Positions 18,227 to 25,824 of a stretch of 64,000 nucleotides of DNA are shown piece by piece. Positions within the stretch are counted from its first letter, which is position 1. Every line of letters begins with the position of its first letter. A model generated the notes under the pieces. It was not told where the DNA came from, searched no databases, and was given only the letters and a program-made list of their open reading frames with translations. A program made the translations under genes and the position numbers. Source of the stretch: Streptomyces sp. NBC_01283 (GTDB lineage Bacteria; Actinomycetota; Actinomycetes; Streptomycetales; Streptomycetaceae); NCBI RefSeq assembly GCF_041435335.1, contig NZ_CP108430.1, positions 4,371,501-4,435,500 on the forward strand, given 5' to 3'.

Positions 18227-19012
18227 TCAGACCGCGCTCAACAACCCGCCCGCCAGGCCGATCACCACGGGCAGCACCCCCACCGCGATGAACGCGGGCA
18301 AGAAGCACAGCCCCACCGGCGCCGTCATCAGCACGCCCGCCCTGCGCGCGGCAGCCAATGCCGTACGGCCCCGCTCCGCGCGGCAGTCGGCGGCGAGACG
18401 CGCCACCGGTTCCGCCGCCGGAGCGCCCGAGTCCCCCGCCCGCTCCAGCAGGCGAGCCAGCGCCGCCGCGCCCGGTATCGCGGCCAGCCCCCGCCACGCG
18501 TCGACCGGTTCACCGCCGAGCCGCACCTGCGCGGCCCCCTGCGCGAGCCGCTCCCCGACCGGCCCCTTCAGCGCATCGCCGACAGCCTGAGCGGCAGCAA
18601 CAGGACCCGCGCCCGCGGCCACGCAAGCCGCCAGCAGGTCTGCCGCCAAGGGCAGTTGCCGAGCCGCCTCCACCGCGTCGAAGTCAGAGGAGCGGGCGTC
18701 ACCTCGCCCCCGCCACCAGCGCCACACCCCGTACCCGGCGCCCACTCCCACCAGGCACCCCGCGACACCGCCCACCAGCACCCACCCGGCACTCACCGCC
18801 CCGGCCACCGCCAGCCACCCCCGCACCCCGCCCCGCCACCGGCACCACGGCCTCTCCGGGACCCCTGGAAGCCGCTCCACCACCCCCAGTACGACCCCTG
18901 AACGCCCCCGCACCACCCGCTCCCGCCGCGCCGCAAGGGCAGCCGACATCAACCACAGCACCGCCGCCGCACCCCACACGGCCACCCCCAGCTCGTGGAC
19001 CACAAGGCTCAT
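18227..19012 (-). CDS. TadC-like type II secretion F-domain protein
   Basis: This inner-membrane platform protein for Tad pilus assembly has about 261 residues, with hydrophobic segments near the N-terminus, a central cytosolic T2SSF domain (AARQLPLAADLLAACVAAG and ALARLLERAGDSGAPAAEP) and two C-terminal membrane segments. The ATG at 19012 overlaps the TadB stop in an ATGA arrangement, so I prefer it to an upstream in-frame ATG at 19090. Confidence 0.85.
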   Translation of the reverse strand: MSLVVHELGVAVWGAAAVLWLMSAALAARRERVVRGRSGVVLGVVERLPGVPERPWCRWRGGVRGWLAVAGAVSAGWVLVGGVAGCLVGVGAGYGVWRWWRGRGDARSSDFDAVEAARQLPLAADLLAACVAAGAGPVAAAQAVGDALKGPVGERLAQGAAQVRLGGEPVDAWRGLAAIPGAAALARLLERAGDSGAPAAEPVARLAADCRAERGRTALAAARRAGVLMTAPVGLCFLPAFIAVGVLPVVIGLAGGLLSAV

Positions 19013-19905
19013 CGCTCCTCCGCCCCTCGTACGATCCGCAGCGCCCACCACACGCCGGCCCCCTCCAACGCCCCGCCCACGGCCAGGCACCCGAGCCCGG
19101 CCCCGGTGTGCAGCAACACCCGCAAGGGCGCCGCCCCGAGCGCGCTTCCCATGAGCAGTCCGAGGGCCGGCAGCCCCGCGAGCATCACCGCCGTCGACCG
19201 GGCTCCCGCCAACTGAGCCCTGAGGTCGGCGCGCTGATCCCGCTCCGCCCGCAGCGCACCCTCCAGCCGCTCAAGCCCCGCCGCGAGTCCCGCGCCGCGG
19301 TCCACCGCCACCCGCCAGCACGCCGCGAGCCCCGCAAGCCCCTGCGCCCCCGGCTCCCGCGCCGCCTCCTCCAGCGCCCCCGGCACATCCCCGCCGAACC
19401 GCGCCGCCGCCAGCACCCCGGCCCGCCCCTCACCAAGCCCAGCTCCGGCTCCAGGCCCAGGTCCAGGGCCGGCAGCAAGCCCGGGTTCGTCCTCAGTCGC
19501 CGCCGCAGCCCTCAGCGCCTCCCCGGGCTGCCGCCCGGCCCGCACCTCCCCGGCGAGCGCCCCGCACAACGCGATCACCGCGGTGGCCCTGCGCTCCCCG
19601 TCCAGCCGTGCGTCCCTGCCCCGCCGTACGCGCCGCATCAGCGGCACCCCGGCCGCCCCCAGGGCCAGCGGCACCAAGGACTCCCCGAGCAGAGCGACCG
19701 CGGCCCCGCCCGCCAGGGCCCACCATTCCGGCCGCCCCCGAGCGCTGACGCGGAGCTTCACCCGCCGCCATGCCGAACCTTCCGGCCCGACCTCGCCGCC
19801 GCCCGCGAGAACCGCACGTGCCCGCCGCTGCCCTCGGTCCCGCCCGACCACCAGCCAGGCCGCGCTTCCCGCGAACGCAGCCGCCGCAACCCCCGTCACG
19901 CTCAT
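19009..19905 (-). CDS. TadB-like type II secretion F-domain protein
   Basis: This second platform protein of the Tad system has about 298 residues, with membrane segments at both ends and a T2SSF domain in between. A low-complexity Gly/Pro/Ala insert (GPGPGPGAGAG) sits near residue 150. The ATG at 19905 overlaps the TadA stop as ATGA and is preferred over an in-frame ATG 15 bases upstream. TadB and TadC normally form the membrane base that the TadA ATPase drives. Confidence 0.85.
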   Translation of the reverse strand: MSVTGVAAAAFAGSAAWLVVGRDRGQRRARAVLAGGGEVGPEGSAWRRVKLRVSARGRPEWWALAGGAAVALLGESLVPLALGAAGVPLMRRVRRGRDARLDGERRATAVIALCGALAGEVRAGRQPGEALRAAAATEDEPGLAAGPGPGPGAGAGLGEGRAGVLAAARFGGDVPGALEEAAREPGAQGLAGLAACWRVAVDRGAGLAAGLERLEGALRAERDQRADLRAQLAGARSTAVMLAGLPALGLLMGSALGAAPLRVLLHTGAGLGCLAVGGALEGAGVWWALRIVRGAEER

Positions 19906-21077
19906 CCCTCGCCCCTCCAACCACCGCTCAACAGGAGCGAATTCAGCCGCTCCCAGCCCCGCTCACGGACAAACCCCTTCTCGCCCCACCTCAGCGCCGG
20001 CACCGTCACCACGAGCCCGGACGGATCGCGTTCCAGGACATGCACCTCCGCGATCCGCCGCCGTCCCGCCCGGTCCCGTACGAGATGGAGCACCACGGAC
20101 AGTGCGGCCGCCAACTGGCTGTGCAGGGCTGCCCGGTCGAGCCCCGCGGCCGTCCCCAGCGCCTCCAGGCGGGCGGGCACGTCCCCCGCGGCGTTCGCGT
20201 GGACCGTTCCGCAGCCGCCCTCATGGCCCGTGTTCAGGGCGGCCAGGAGGTGGACCACCTCCGCGCCCCGCACCTCGCCCACGACCAGCCGGTCGGGACG
20301 CATCCGCAGCGCCTGCCGCACCAGATCGTCCAGGCCGACCTGACCGGCCCCCTCCTGATTCGCGGGTCTGGCCTCCAGGCGCACCACGTGCGGGTGATCG
20401 GGGCGCAGCTCCGCCGAATCCTCGGCGAGGACGATCCGCTCCCCGGGCCCGACGAGCCCGAGCAGGGCGCTCAGGAGCGTCGTCTTGCCCGAACCCGTAC
20501 CGCCACTGATCAAGTAGGAGAGCCGGGCGTCGAGCAGGGCCCGGAGCACCCGGTCCCCGCCCGGCGGCACCGTCCCCGCCTCGGTCAGTTCCGCGAGGGT
20601 GAAGGCCCGGGGCCGTACGACACGCAGGGAGAGGCAGGTCGACCCGACGGCGACCGGGGGCAGCACCGCATGGAGACGGGTGCCGTCCGGGAGCCGTGCG
20701 TCCACCCAGGGCCTGGCGTCGTCTAGGCGGCGCCCGGCCACGGCCGCGAGCCGCTGTGCGAGCCGCCGCACTGCCGCCGCGTCTGCGAAGGACACCCCGG
20801 TCAGCTCCAGGCCTCCACCGCGGTCCACCCAGACCCGGTCGGGCGCGGACACCAGCACATCGGTCACCGAGTCGTCCGCGAGCAATGCCTCCAGGGGCCC
20901 CGCGCCCACCAGTTCCGATCGCAGCCGCTCCGCCGTGCCCAGGATTTCCGTGTCGCCGAGCACCCTGCCCTGGGCGCGCAGTGCCTCGGCGACACGGGCC
21001 GGGGTCGGCTCCGTCCCGTTCTCCGCGAGCCACTGGCGCACCCCGTCCAGCATCCTGGCCCCGACGACGGCGCTCAT
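19902..21077 (-). CDS. TadA family secretion ATPase
   Basis: This hexameric ATPase powers pilus assembly. Its 391 residues contain the GspE/VirB11 core: Walker A GGTGSGKTTLL, an Asp box at IVLAEDSAEL, Walker B region RMRPDRLVVGEVRG and a His box near HEGGCGTVHAN. It lacks the long N-terminal domain of type II GspE proteins, as is usual for TadA. The start overlaps the stop of the upstream Ssd/CpaE-like gene (ATGA). Confidence 0.92.
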   Translation of the reverse strand: MSAVVGARMLDGVRQWLAENGTEPTPARVAEALRAQGRVLGDTEILGTAERLRSELVGAGPLEALLADDSVTDVLVSAPDRVWVDRGGGLELTGVSFADAAAVRRLAQRLAAVAGRRLDDARPWVDARLPDGTRLHAVLPPVAVGSTCLSLRVVRPRAFTLAELTEAGTVPPGGDRVLRALLDARLSYLISGGTGSGKTTLLSALLGLVGPGERIVLAEDSAELRPDHPHVVRLEARPANQEGAGQVGLDDLVRQALRMRPDRLVVGEVRGAEVVHLLAALNTGHEGGCGTVHANAAGDVPARLEALGTAAGLDRAALHSQLAAALSVVLHLVRDRAGRRRIAEVHVLERDPSGLVVTVPALRWGEKGFVRERGWERLNSLLLSGGWRGEG

Positions 21078-22225
21078 GAGCCGCCTCCGGTGGCGTCGGC
21101 CGGCACCCGGTCCCAGAAGGCCGTGCAGAACCGCGACAGCGGACCCCGTGCGACACCTCCGGGCGGCGTCCCTCCGGCCTGCGCGGCCAACAGGCCCGCC
21201 TCTCGTGGCAGTTCGCCGACGAGCGGCAGCCCGAGCAGTCGCGCGACCTCCTCCGCGTCGAAGCCACCGAGGCCGTCGAGTCCGTCGCGGCCAGTGCTTC
21301 CCGAGCGGCCGGTGCCGCCCCTGCCGACCACCACCCGCAGGTCCCGCAGCACCATTCCCGCCGCCGACGCGACCCGGCGGGCCCCTGCCACCGCGCGCAG
21401 CTCCGCGGGCACCACGAGAAGCCCCAGGTCCACCTGGGCCAGCGCCTCGGCCACTCCTTCGTCCACGCGGCGCGGCAGGTCCACGATCACCACACCGCCC
21501 CGCCTGCGGGCCGCGGCGATCACCGCCCGCATGGCTTCGGGCGGGATGACCACCGCATCGCCCCGGTCCCAGCTCAGGACCCGCAGGGAATGCAGCTCGG
21601 GCAGCGACTCCTCCAGCGCGCCCCCACCGACCCGGCCCCTGGACTGCGCGAAGGCGGGCCAGCGGAGTCCGTCGGCCGCCTCACCCCCGAGCAGCACGTC
21701 GAGCCCGCCGCCGAGCGGATCGGCGTCCACCAGCATCGTGCGCCGCCCCGCGCGGGCCGCCGTGACGGCAAGGGCGCAGGCCAGCGTCGAGGCGCCGGCT
21801 CCCCCGCTGCCGCCGATCACCCCCACCGTGAGCGCCGGCCGTCCCACGCCCTCGGCGACATCGGCGATGCGGTCCACCAGCCATCGCTCGCCGTCGGGCA
21901 GGACCAGCACATGATCGGCACCGATCTCCACCGCGCGCTGCCAGACCCCGGAATCGTCCTGATCCCGTCCGACCAGCACGACCCCGCGCCTGCGCACGGC
22001 CCCGCGCACCCGGTCCACCGCGTCGTCCCCGACCAGGACCAGCGGCGCCGCGTCCCAGCCGCCTCTGCGCTCCGGCACGCCGTGCTGCACCTCGGGCCGC
22101 GCTCCCGCCGCGGCGCAGAGCCGCAGCAGGTCGTCCAGCAGGTCCACATCTTCCGTGACGATCAGCGGTCCGCCCTGCCGTCCATCGGACGACGGTGCCC
22201 CGTCACGTGTCATCACTCCGGCCAC
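21074..22225 (-). CDS. Septum-site-determining (Ssd/CpaE-like) MinD-superfamily protein
   Basis: The protein combines an N-terminal receiver-like half with a ParA/MinD-type half that has a deviant P-loop (GGSGGAGASTL, lacking the usual Lys pair) and VDADPLGGGLD. CpaE/TadZ proteins place the Tad machinery in the cell. The mycobacterial orthologue Ssd (Rv3660c) inhibits septation when overexpressed. The first gene of the tad operon. I chose GTG at 22225 because GAGGGGG lies nine bases upstream; ATG at 22213 and ATG at 22273 are alternatives. Loss of the P-loop Lys suggests weak ATPase activity. Confidence 0.83.
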   Translation of the reverse strand: MAGVMTRDGAPSSDGRQGGPLIVTEDVDLLDDLLRLCAAAGARPEVQHGVPERRGGWDAAPLVLVGDDAVDRVRGAVRRRGVVLVGRDQDDSGVWQRAVEIGADHVLVLPDGERWLVDRIADVAEGVGRPALTVGVIGGSGGAGASTLACALAVTAARAGRRTMLVDADPLGGGLDVLLGGEAADGLRWPAFAQSRGRVGGGALEESLPELHSLRVLSWDRGDAVVIPPEAMRAVIAAARRRGGVVIVDLPRRVDEGVAEALAQVDLGLLVVPAELRAVAGARRVASAAGMVLRDLRVVVGRGGTGRSGSTGRDGLDGLGGFDAEEVARLLGLPLVGELPREAGLLAAQAGGTPPGGVARGPLSRFCTAFWDRVPADATGGGS

Positions 22226-22549
22226 GATCCCCAGCCCCCTCTCACTGCAAGCCCGTTGAATGCCGCGTTCCACATCAGCGATGAGCGGGCCAAAGCAATC
22301 CGGCCATGAACTTCGCGTGCAGAACGAGCAGAATCAGCGTGCAGCGACCCGGGATAACGTGTGGATCTTGGTCAATAACTGTGGACAAGGCGGGGACTGT
22401 GAATATCCCCTTCACCCATACCAGTGACATCTCGAAGACTTCCGCAGCGCAGCCTGACAACTACGCACAGTGACGGATCTTGAAGATGCGGAAAGATCGC
22501 CGAAACGGCTACCGGAAGGCGCCAGGCGATCAGATGAGGGTCGGAAGAG

Positions 22550-22609
22550 GTCCGGGAAACCCATCCGGACATGCGACGACCCCCGCCGGGGGGGAGAGCG
22601 GGGGTCGTC
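22550..22609 (+). terminator. Two consecutive hairpins in the ssd-HAD divergent region
   Basis: GTCCGG (22550-22555) pairs with CCGGAC (22565-22570). Just after it a perfect 12-bp stem forms between 22575-22586 and 22598-22609. An ATG-CGA-CGA-CCC-CCG run begins inside the second hairpin. The 520-bp region has no clear gene but could encode a leader or small RNA ending here. Strand is inferred from the position upstream of the plus-strand HAD gene. Confidence 0.45.
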
Positions 22610-22745
22610 CCCACGGTCCGACTCGGGGGGGGAGGAGCCAGACCGGGTTAGCACGGTCGCGAACGATCCGTGACTTCCATGGTGTACCCGAGAGCCTTCT
22701 CAGGCAAACCCACGCGCCTCACCTTACGCCGAATGGTGGGCGCCT

Positions 22746-23585
22746 ATGCTCGGGCTCGTGGAAAACCACTCCTTGCCCCGCGCAGCCGCCTTCTTTGACC
22801 TGGACAAGACGGTCATTGCGAAGTCGAGCACTCTCACCTTCAGCAAGTCGTTCTACCAAGGCGGCCTGATCAACCGCAGGGCGGTTCTCCGAACCGCATA
22901 TGCACAGTTCGTCTTCCTCGCGGGCGGAGCCGATCACGACCAGATGGAGCGGATGCGCGAGTACCTGTCCGCGCTCTGCCGCGGATGGAACGTGCAGCAG
23001 GTCAAGGAGATCGTCGCCGAGACCCTGCACGACCTGATCGACCCGATCATCTACGACGAAGCCGCGTCCCTCATCGAGGAGCACCACACCGCGGGCCGGG
23101 ACGTCGTCATCGTCTCCACCTCGGGAGCCGAGGTCGTCGAGCCGATCGGCGAACTCCTCGGGGCGGACCGCGTGGTGGCGACCCGGATGGTGGTCGGCGA
23201 CGACGGCTGCTTCACCGGCGAGGTGGAGTACTACGCATATGGCCCCACAAAGGCGACCGCGATCAAGGAGCTCGCGGAATCCGAGGGGTACGACCTCGAC
23301 CGCTGCCACGCCTACAGCGACTCGGCGACCGACCTTCCGATGCTCGAATCCGTGGGGTTTCCGCACGCGGTCAACCCGGATCGGGCATTGCGCCGGGAGG
23401 CCATCGCGCGCGGGTGGCCGATTCTCGACTTCCATCGCCCGGTGCGGCTCAAGAAGAGGCGCCCGGCACCATCCCGGCCGGCACTCGTGGCGGTGGCTGC
23501 GGTGGGTGCCGCGGCGGCCACGGCGGGGCTCGTGTGGTTCGCGAGTCGCCGACGGACTTCCCGCGCCCGATTCACCCTTGTTTGA
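22746..23585 (+). CDS. HAD family IB phosphatase with C-terminal membrane anchor
   Basis: This 279-residue protein has the HAD motifs in order: FFDLDKTVI (nucleophile D18, D20), VSTSG, a Lys near GPTKATAI and YSDSATDLPML. This is the SerB-like IB subgroup. A basic stretch (RLKKRRP) and one hydrophobic helix with RRR follow at the end, suggesting attachment to the membrane. The substrate is unknown. The gene is divergent from ssd-tad, as is its mycobacterial counterpart Rv3661. In Streptomyces it is often called a morphological differentiation-associated protein (recalled). The ATG at 22746 has GGTGG six bases upstream. Confidence 0.88.
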   Translation: MLGLVENHSLPRAAAFFDLDKTVIAKSSTLTFSKSFYQGGLINRRAVLRTAYAQFVFLAGGADHDQMERMREYLSALCRGWNVQQVKEIVAETLHDLIDPIIYDEAASLIEEHHTAGRDVVIVSTSGAEVVEPIGELLGADRVVATRMVVGDDGCFTGEVEYYAYGPTKATAIKELAESEGYDLDRCHAYSDSATDLPMLESVGFPHAVNPDRALRREAIARGWPILDFHRPVRLKKRRPAPSRPALVAVAAVGAAAATAGLVWFASRRRTSRARFTLV

Positions 23586-23843
23586 ACCTAAAAGTAAAGA
23601 AGTAGTGCCAGCACTTCCGCTTACCCCAGGACAGGAGTACAAAGGAGTCAACGGCCCGCGAGACCAAGGACATCCGAGAGGATTACCTTTAAACGCAAAA
23701 GGCCCCACGGACCGAAGCATGAACATCGAGCACCCACGCGACGTCGACCCGTCGATTACGGGCCAGCCGCACCAGGTGACGGGCTAAGTTCCCGACCTGA
23801 TGGGCAACTTTCGAGGACGCTTGGTAACCCGGTGAACATGCCA
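23586..23843. ncRNA. Probable locus of the 6S-like RNA (scr3559 type)
   Basis: In S. coelicolor a roughly 190-nt 6S-like RNA, scr3559, is reported (from memory) between the orthologues of the two flanking genes here, SCO3558 and SCO3559. The matching space in this window holds about 258 bp with no convincing gene, is purine-rich, and contains several possible short pairings such as AGTGC-CA-GCACT at 23604-23615. A clear terminator hairpin closes it. Boundaries and strand cannot be fixed by eye; the call rests on position. Confidence 0.45.
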
Positions 23844-23871
23844 GCGGCGGTACGAGTTCTCGTACCGCCGC
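23844..23871. terminator. Hairpin terminator between convergent genes
   Basis: A perfect 12-bp stem (GCGGCGGTACGA with its complement) carries a four-base loop. It lies between the HAD gene (plus) and the Fic-like gene (minus) and can serve transcripts from either side, including the predicted small RNA. No T run follows on either strand. Confidence 0.6.
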
Positions 23872-23923
23872 ATCCCTGTGTCAGGGCCTCTTCGTCTCCT
23901 CGTAACGCCTCTTCGAAGGCGCC

Positions 23924-24739
23924 TCAGGCCGCGCCGCGCTGCATCGCCTCGCAGACCGCCGTGGACTCCCTGACCCCCAGCTCGACCGCACGCCCGCAGT
24001 GGGCGATCCAGGCGGCCATCCCCTCCGGCGTCCCGGACGCGTAGCCGTCGAGCGCCCCCACGTAGGCCGCACGCCCCTGCTCCGCGTGGCCCGCCTCGGC
24101 AGGGCAGACGGACTTCGGGTCGAGCCCGCTGCCCACCAGGACGATGCGCTCGGCGGCCCGCGCCACCAGACCGTTGTGCGAGCCGAAGGGGCGCAGGCTG
24201 AGCAGCTCGCCGTGCACCACGGCCGCCGTCACGAGGGCCGGTGCGGAGCCGCCCGCGATGATCAGCCGCGACAGGCCCTCCAGGCGGCCCGCCACCTCGT
24301 CGGAGTCCGGCACATCCAGCTCGACCAGCGGCTCGTCCACCGGCTCACCGGCCAGGCGCGGCCGGCCCGCCGCCTCGTCGTTCTCCGCGGCGGCCACCAG
24401 ATGGAGGCGCGCGAGGACCCGGAGCGGTGACTGCCGCCAGATGGACAGGAGTTGGCCCGCCTCCGCCGTCAGCCGCAGGGCCGCGCCGATCGTGCGGGCC
24501 TCGCCGCCGCCGCTGAAGTCGCTGCGGCGGCGGACCTCTTCGAGTGCCCAGTCGGCACCGGAGAGCGCCGCCGAGCCGCGCGCGCCGCGCAGCGCGGCCT
24601 CGGAGGTGATCTCATTGCTGCGGCGCCGCATGATCCGGTGGCCGTAGACGCGGTCCACGGCCTTGCGCACGGAGTCCACGGAGTCGGCCACGCCGGGCAG
24701 TGCGCCCAGGGCCGCGAGCGGATCGGCTGTCGTACTCAT
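23924..24739 (-). CDS. Fic-fold protein with degenerate active-site motif
   Basis: This 271-residue helical protein begins MSTTADPLAALG. Near residue 190 it has RPFGSHNGLVAR, which aligns with the Fic signature HPFx(D/E)GNGRxxR but has lost the catalytic His, the acidic residue, the first Gly and one Arg while keeping Pro, Phe, Asn, Gly and the last Arg. AMPylation is therefore unlikely; a structural or nucleotide-sensing role is possible. Streptomyces annotations sometimes call it an oxidoreductase, for which I see no motif. The ATG at 24739 sits in the middle of a 20-bp perfect palindrome; the frame stays open upstream to 24826. It is divergent from a CooC/MinD-like ATPase gene. Confidence 0.7.
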   Translation of the reverse strand: MSTTADPLAALGALPGVADSVDSVRKAVDRVYGHRIMRRRSNEITSEAALRGARGSAALSGADWALEEVRRRSDFSGGGEARTIGAALRLTAEAGQLLSIWRQSPLRVLARLHLVAAAENDEAAGRPRLAGEPVDEPLVELDVPDSDEVAGRLEGLSRLIIAGGSAPALVTAAVVHGELLSLRPFGSHNGLVARAAERIVLVGSGLDPKSVCPAEAGHAEQGRAAYVGALDGYASGTPEGMAAWIAHCGRAVELGVRESTAVCEAMQRGAA

Positions 24740-24748
24740 GAGTACGAC
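24729..24748. promoter_or_regulatory. 20-bp perfect palindrome spanning the Fic-like start codon
   Basis: GTCGTACTCA is followed by its exact reverse complement, with the ATG of the Fic-like gene in the centre. It lies in the 101-bp space shared with the divergent ATPase gene, so a dimeric regulator bound here could control both. It could also fold into an mRNA hairpin that hides the start. Confidence 0.6.
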
Positions 24749-24840
24749 CCTACGCACCCCGGGCGCCCGCCCCACGAAGGAGTGGTCTTCTTCACGCCGC
24801 ATCGATACGTCACGTGATCGTGCCACTACTCTTGGTGACT

Positions 24841-25821
24841 ATGAAAATCGCTTTCGTAGGGAAGGGCGGCAGCGGCAAGACCACGCTGTCCTCGCTGTTC
24901 ATCCGACACCTCGCCGCCACCGGAGCACCGGTCCTCGCGGTGGACGCCGACATCAACCAGCACCTGGGTCCCGCGCTCGGCCTCGACGAGGCGGACGCTG
25001 CCGCGCTGCCGGCCATGGGCGCGCGGCTCCCCCTGATCAAGGACTATCTGCGGGGCTCGAACCCGCGGATCGCCTCCGCCGACACGATGATCAAGACGAC
25101 GCCGCCCGGCGAGGGCTCGCGGATCCTGCGGGTGCGCGAGGACAACCCGGTGTACGACGCGTGTGCGCGGCCGGTGGAACTCGACGACGCGGCCGTGCGT
25201 TTGATGGTGACCGGGCCGTTCACCGAAGCCGATCTCGGTGTCGCCTGCTACCACTCCAAGACGGGGGCGGTGGAGCTGTTCCTGAACCACCTGGTCGACG
25301 GACGCGACGAGTACGCGGTCGTGGACATGACCGCAGGTTCGGACTCCTTCGCGTCCGGCATGTTCACCCGCTTCGACATGACGTTCCTGGTTGCCGAGCC
25401 GACCCGGAAGGGGGTCTCCGTCTATCGCCAGTACAAGGAATACGCGCGGGACTTCGGCGTCGACCTCAAGGTCGTCGGCAACAAGGTGCAGGGCCAGGAC
25501 GACATCGACTTCCTGCGCGAGCAGGTCGGCGACGACCTCCTGGTGACGGTCGGGCACTCGGACTGGGTGCGCGCCATGGAGAAGGGCCGCCCGCCCCGGT
25601 TCGAGCTCCTGGAGGACGCCAACCGCCTTTCCCTGCAGGCACTTCAGAGCGCCGTCGACACCTCGTACGACCGCAGGGACTGGGACCGCTACACCCGCCA
25701 GATGGTCCACTTCCACCTGAAGAACGCCCAGAGCTGGGGCAACGAACGAACGGGCGCCGACCTGGCCGGCCAGGTCGACCCCACGTTCGTCCTGCGCGAG
25801 TCACAGCCGCAGAGCGCCTGA
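24841..25821 (+). CDS. CooC/MinD-like ATP-binding protein
   Basis: This SIMIBI-class ATPase has 326 residues and a deviant Walker A (GKGGSGKTTL, with both Lys), the VDADINQHLG switch and VVDMTAGSDSF. This layout matches CooC, the nickel-insertion ATPase of CO dehydrogenase, and related maturation or MinD-type proteins; no CO dehydrogenase is near. The start MKIAFVGKGG at 24841 leaves no extra residues before the first strand; an upstream ATG at 24814 is less likely. A weak ribosome site precedes it. The partner and cargo are unknown; the divergent Fic-like gene is the obvious candidate for a linked role. Confidence 0.82.
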   Translation: MKIAFVGKGGSGKTTLSSLFIRHLAATGAPVLAVDADINQHLGPALGLDEADAAALPAMGARLPLIKDYLRGSNPRIASADTMIKTTPPGEGSRILRVREDNPVYDACARPVELDDAAVRLMVTGPFTEADLGVACYHSKTGAVELFLNHLVDGRDEYAVVDMTAGSDSFASGMFTRFDMTFLVAEPTRKGVSVYRQYKEYARDFGVDLKVVGNKVQGQDDIDFLREQVGDDLLVTVGHSDWVRAMEKGRPPRFELLEDANRLSLQALQSAVDTSYDRRDWDRYTRQMVHFHLKNAQSWGNERTGADLAGQVDPTFVLRESQPQSA

Positions 25822-25824
25822 CGA

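Noticed and set aside
22380..22388. TTGTCCACA DnaA-box match (also at 37650-37658)
   Set aside because: One 9-mer match per locus is about what chance gives in 64 kb; there is no cluster, so no origin is claimed.
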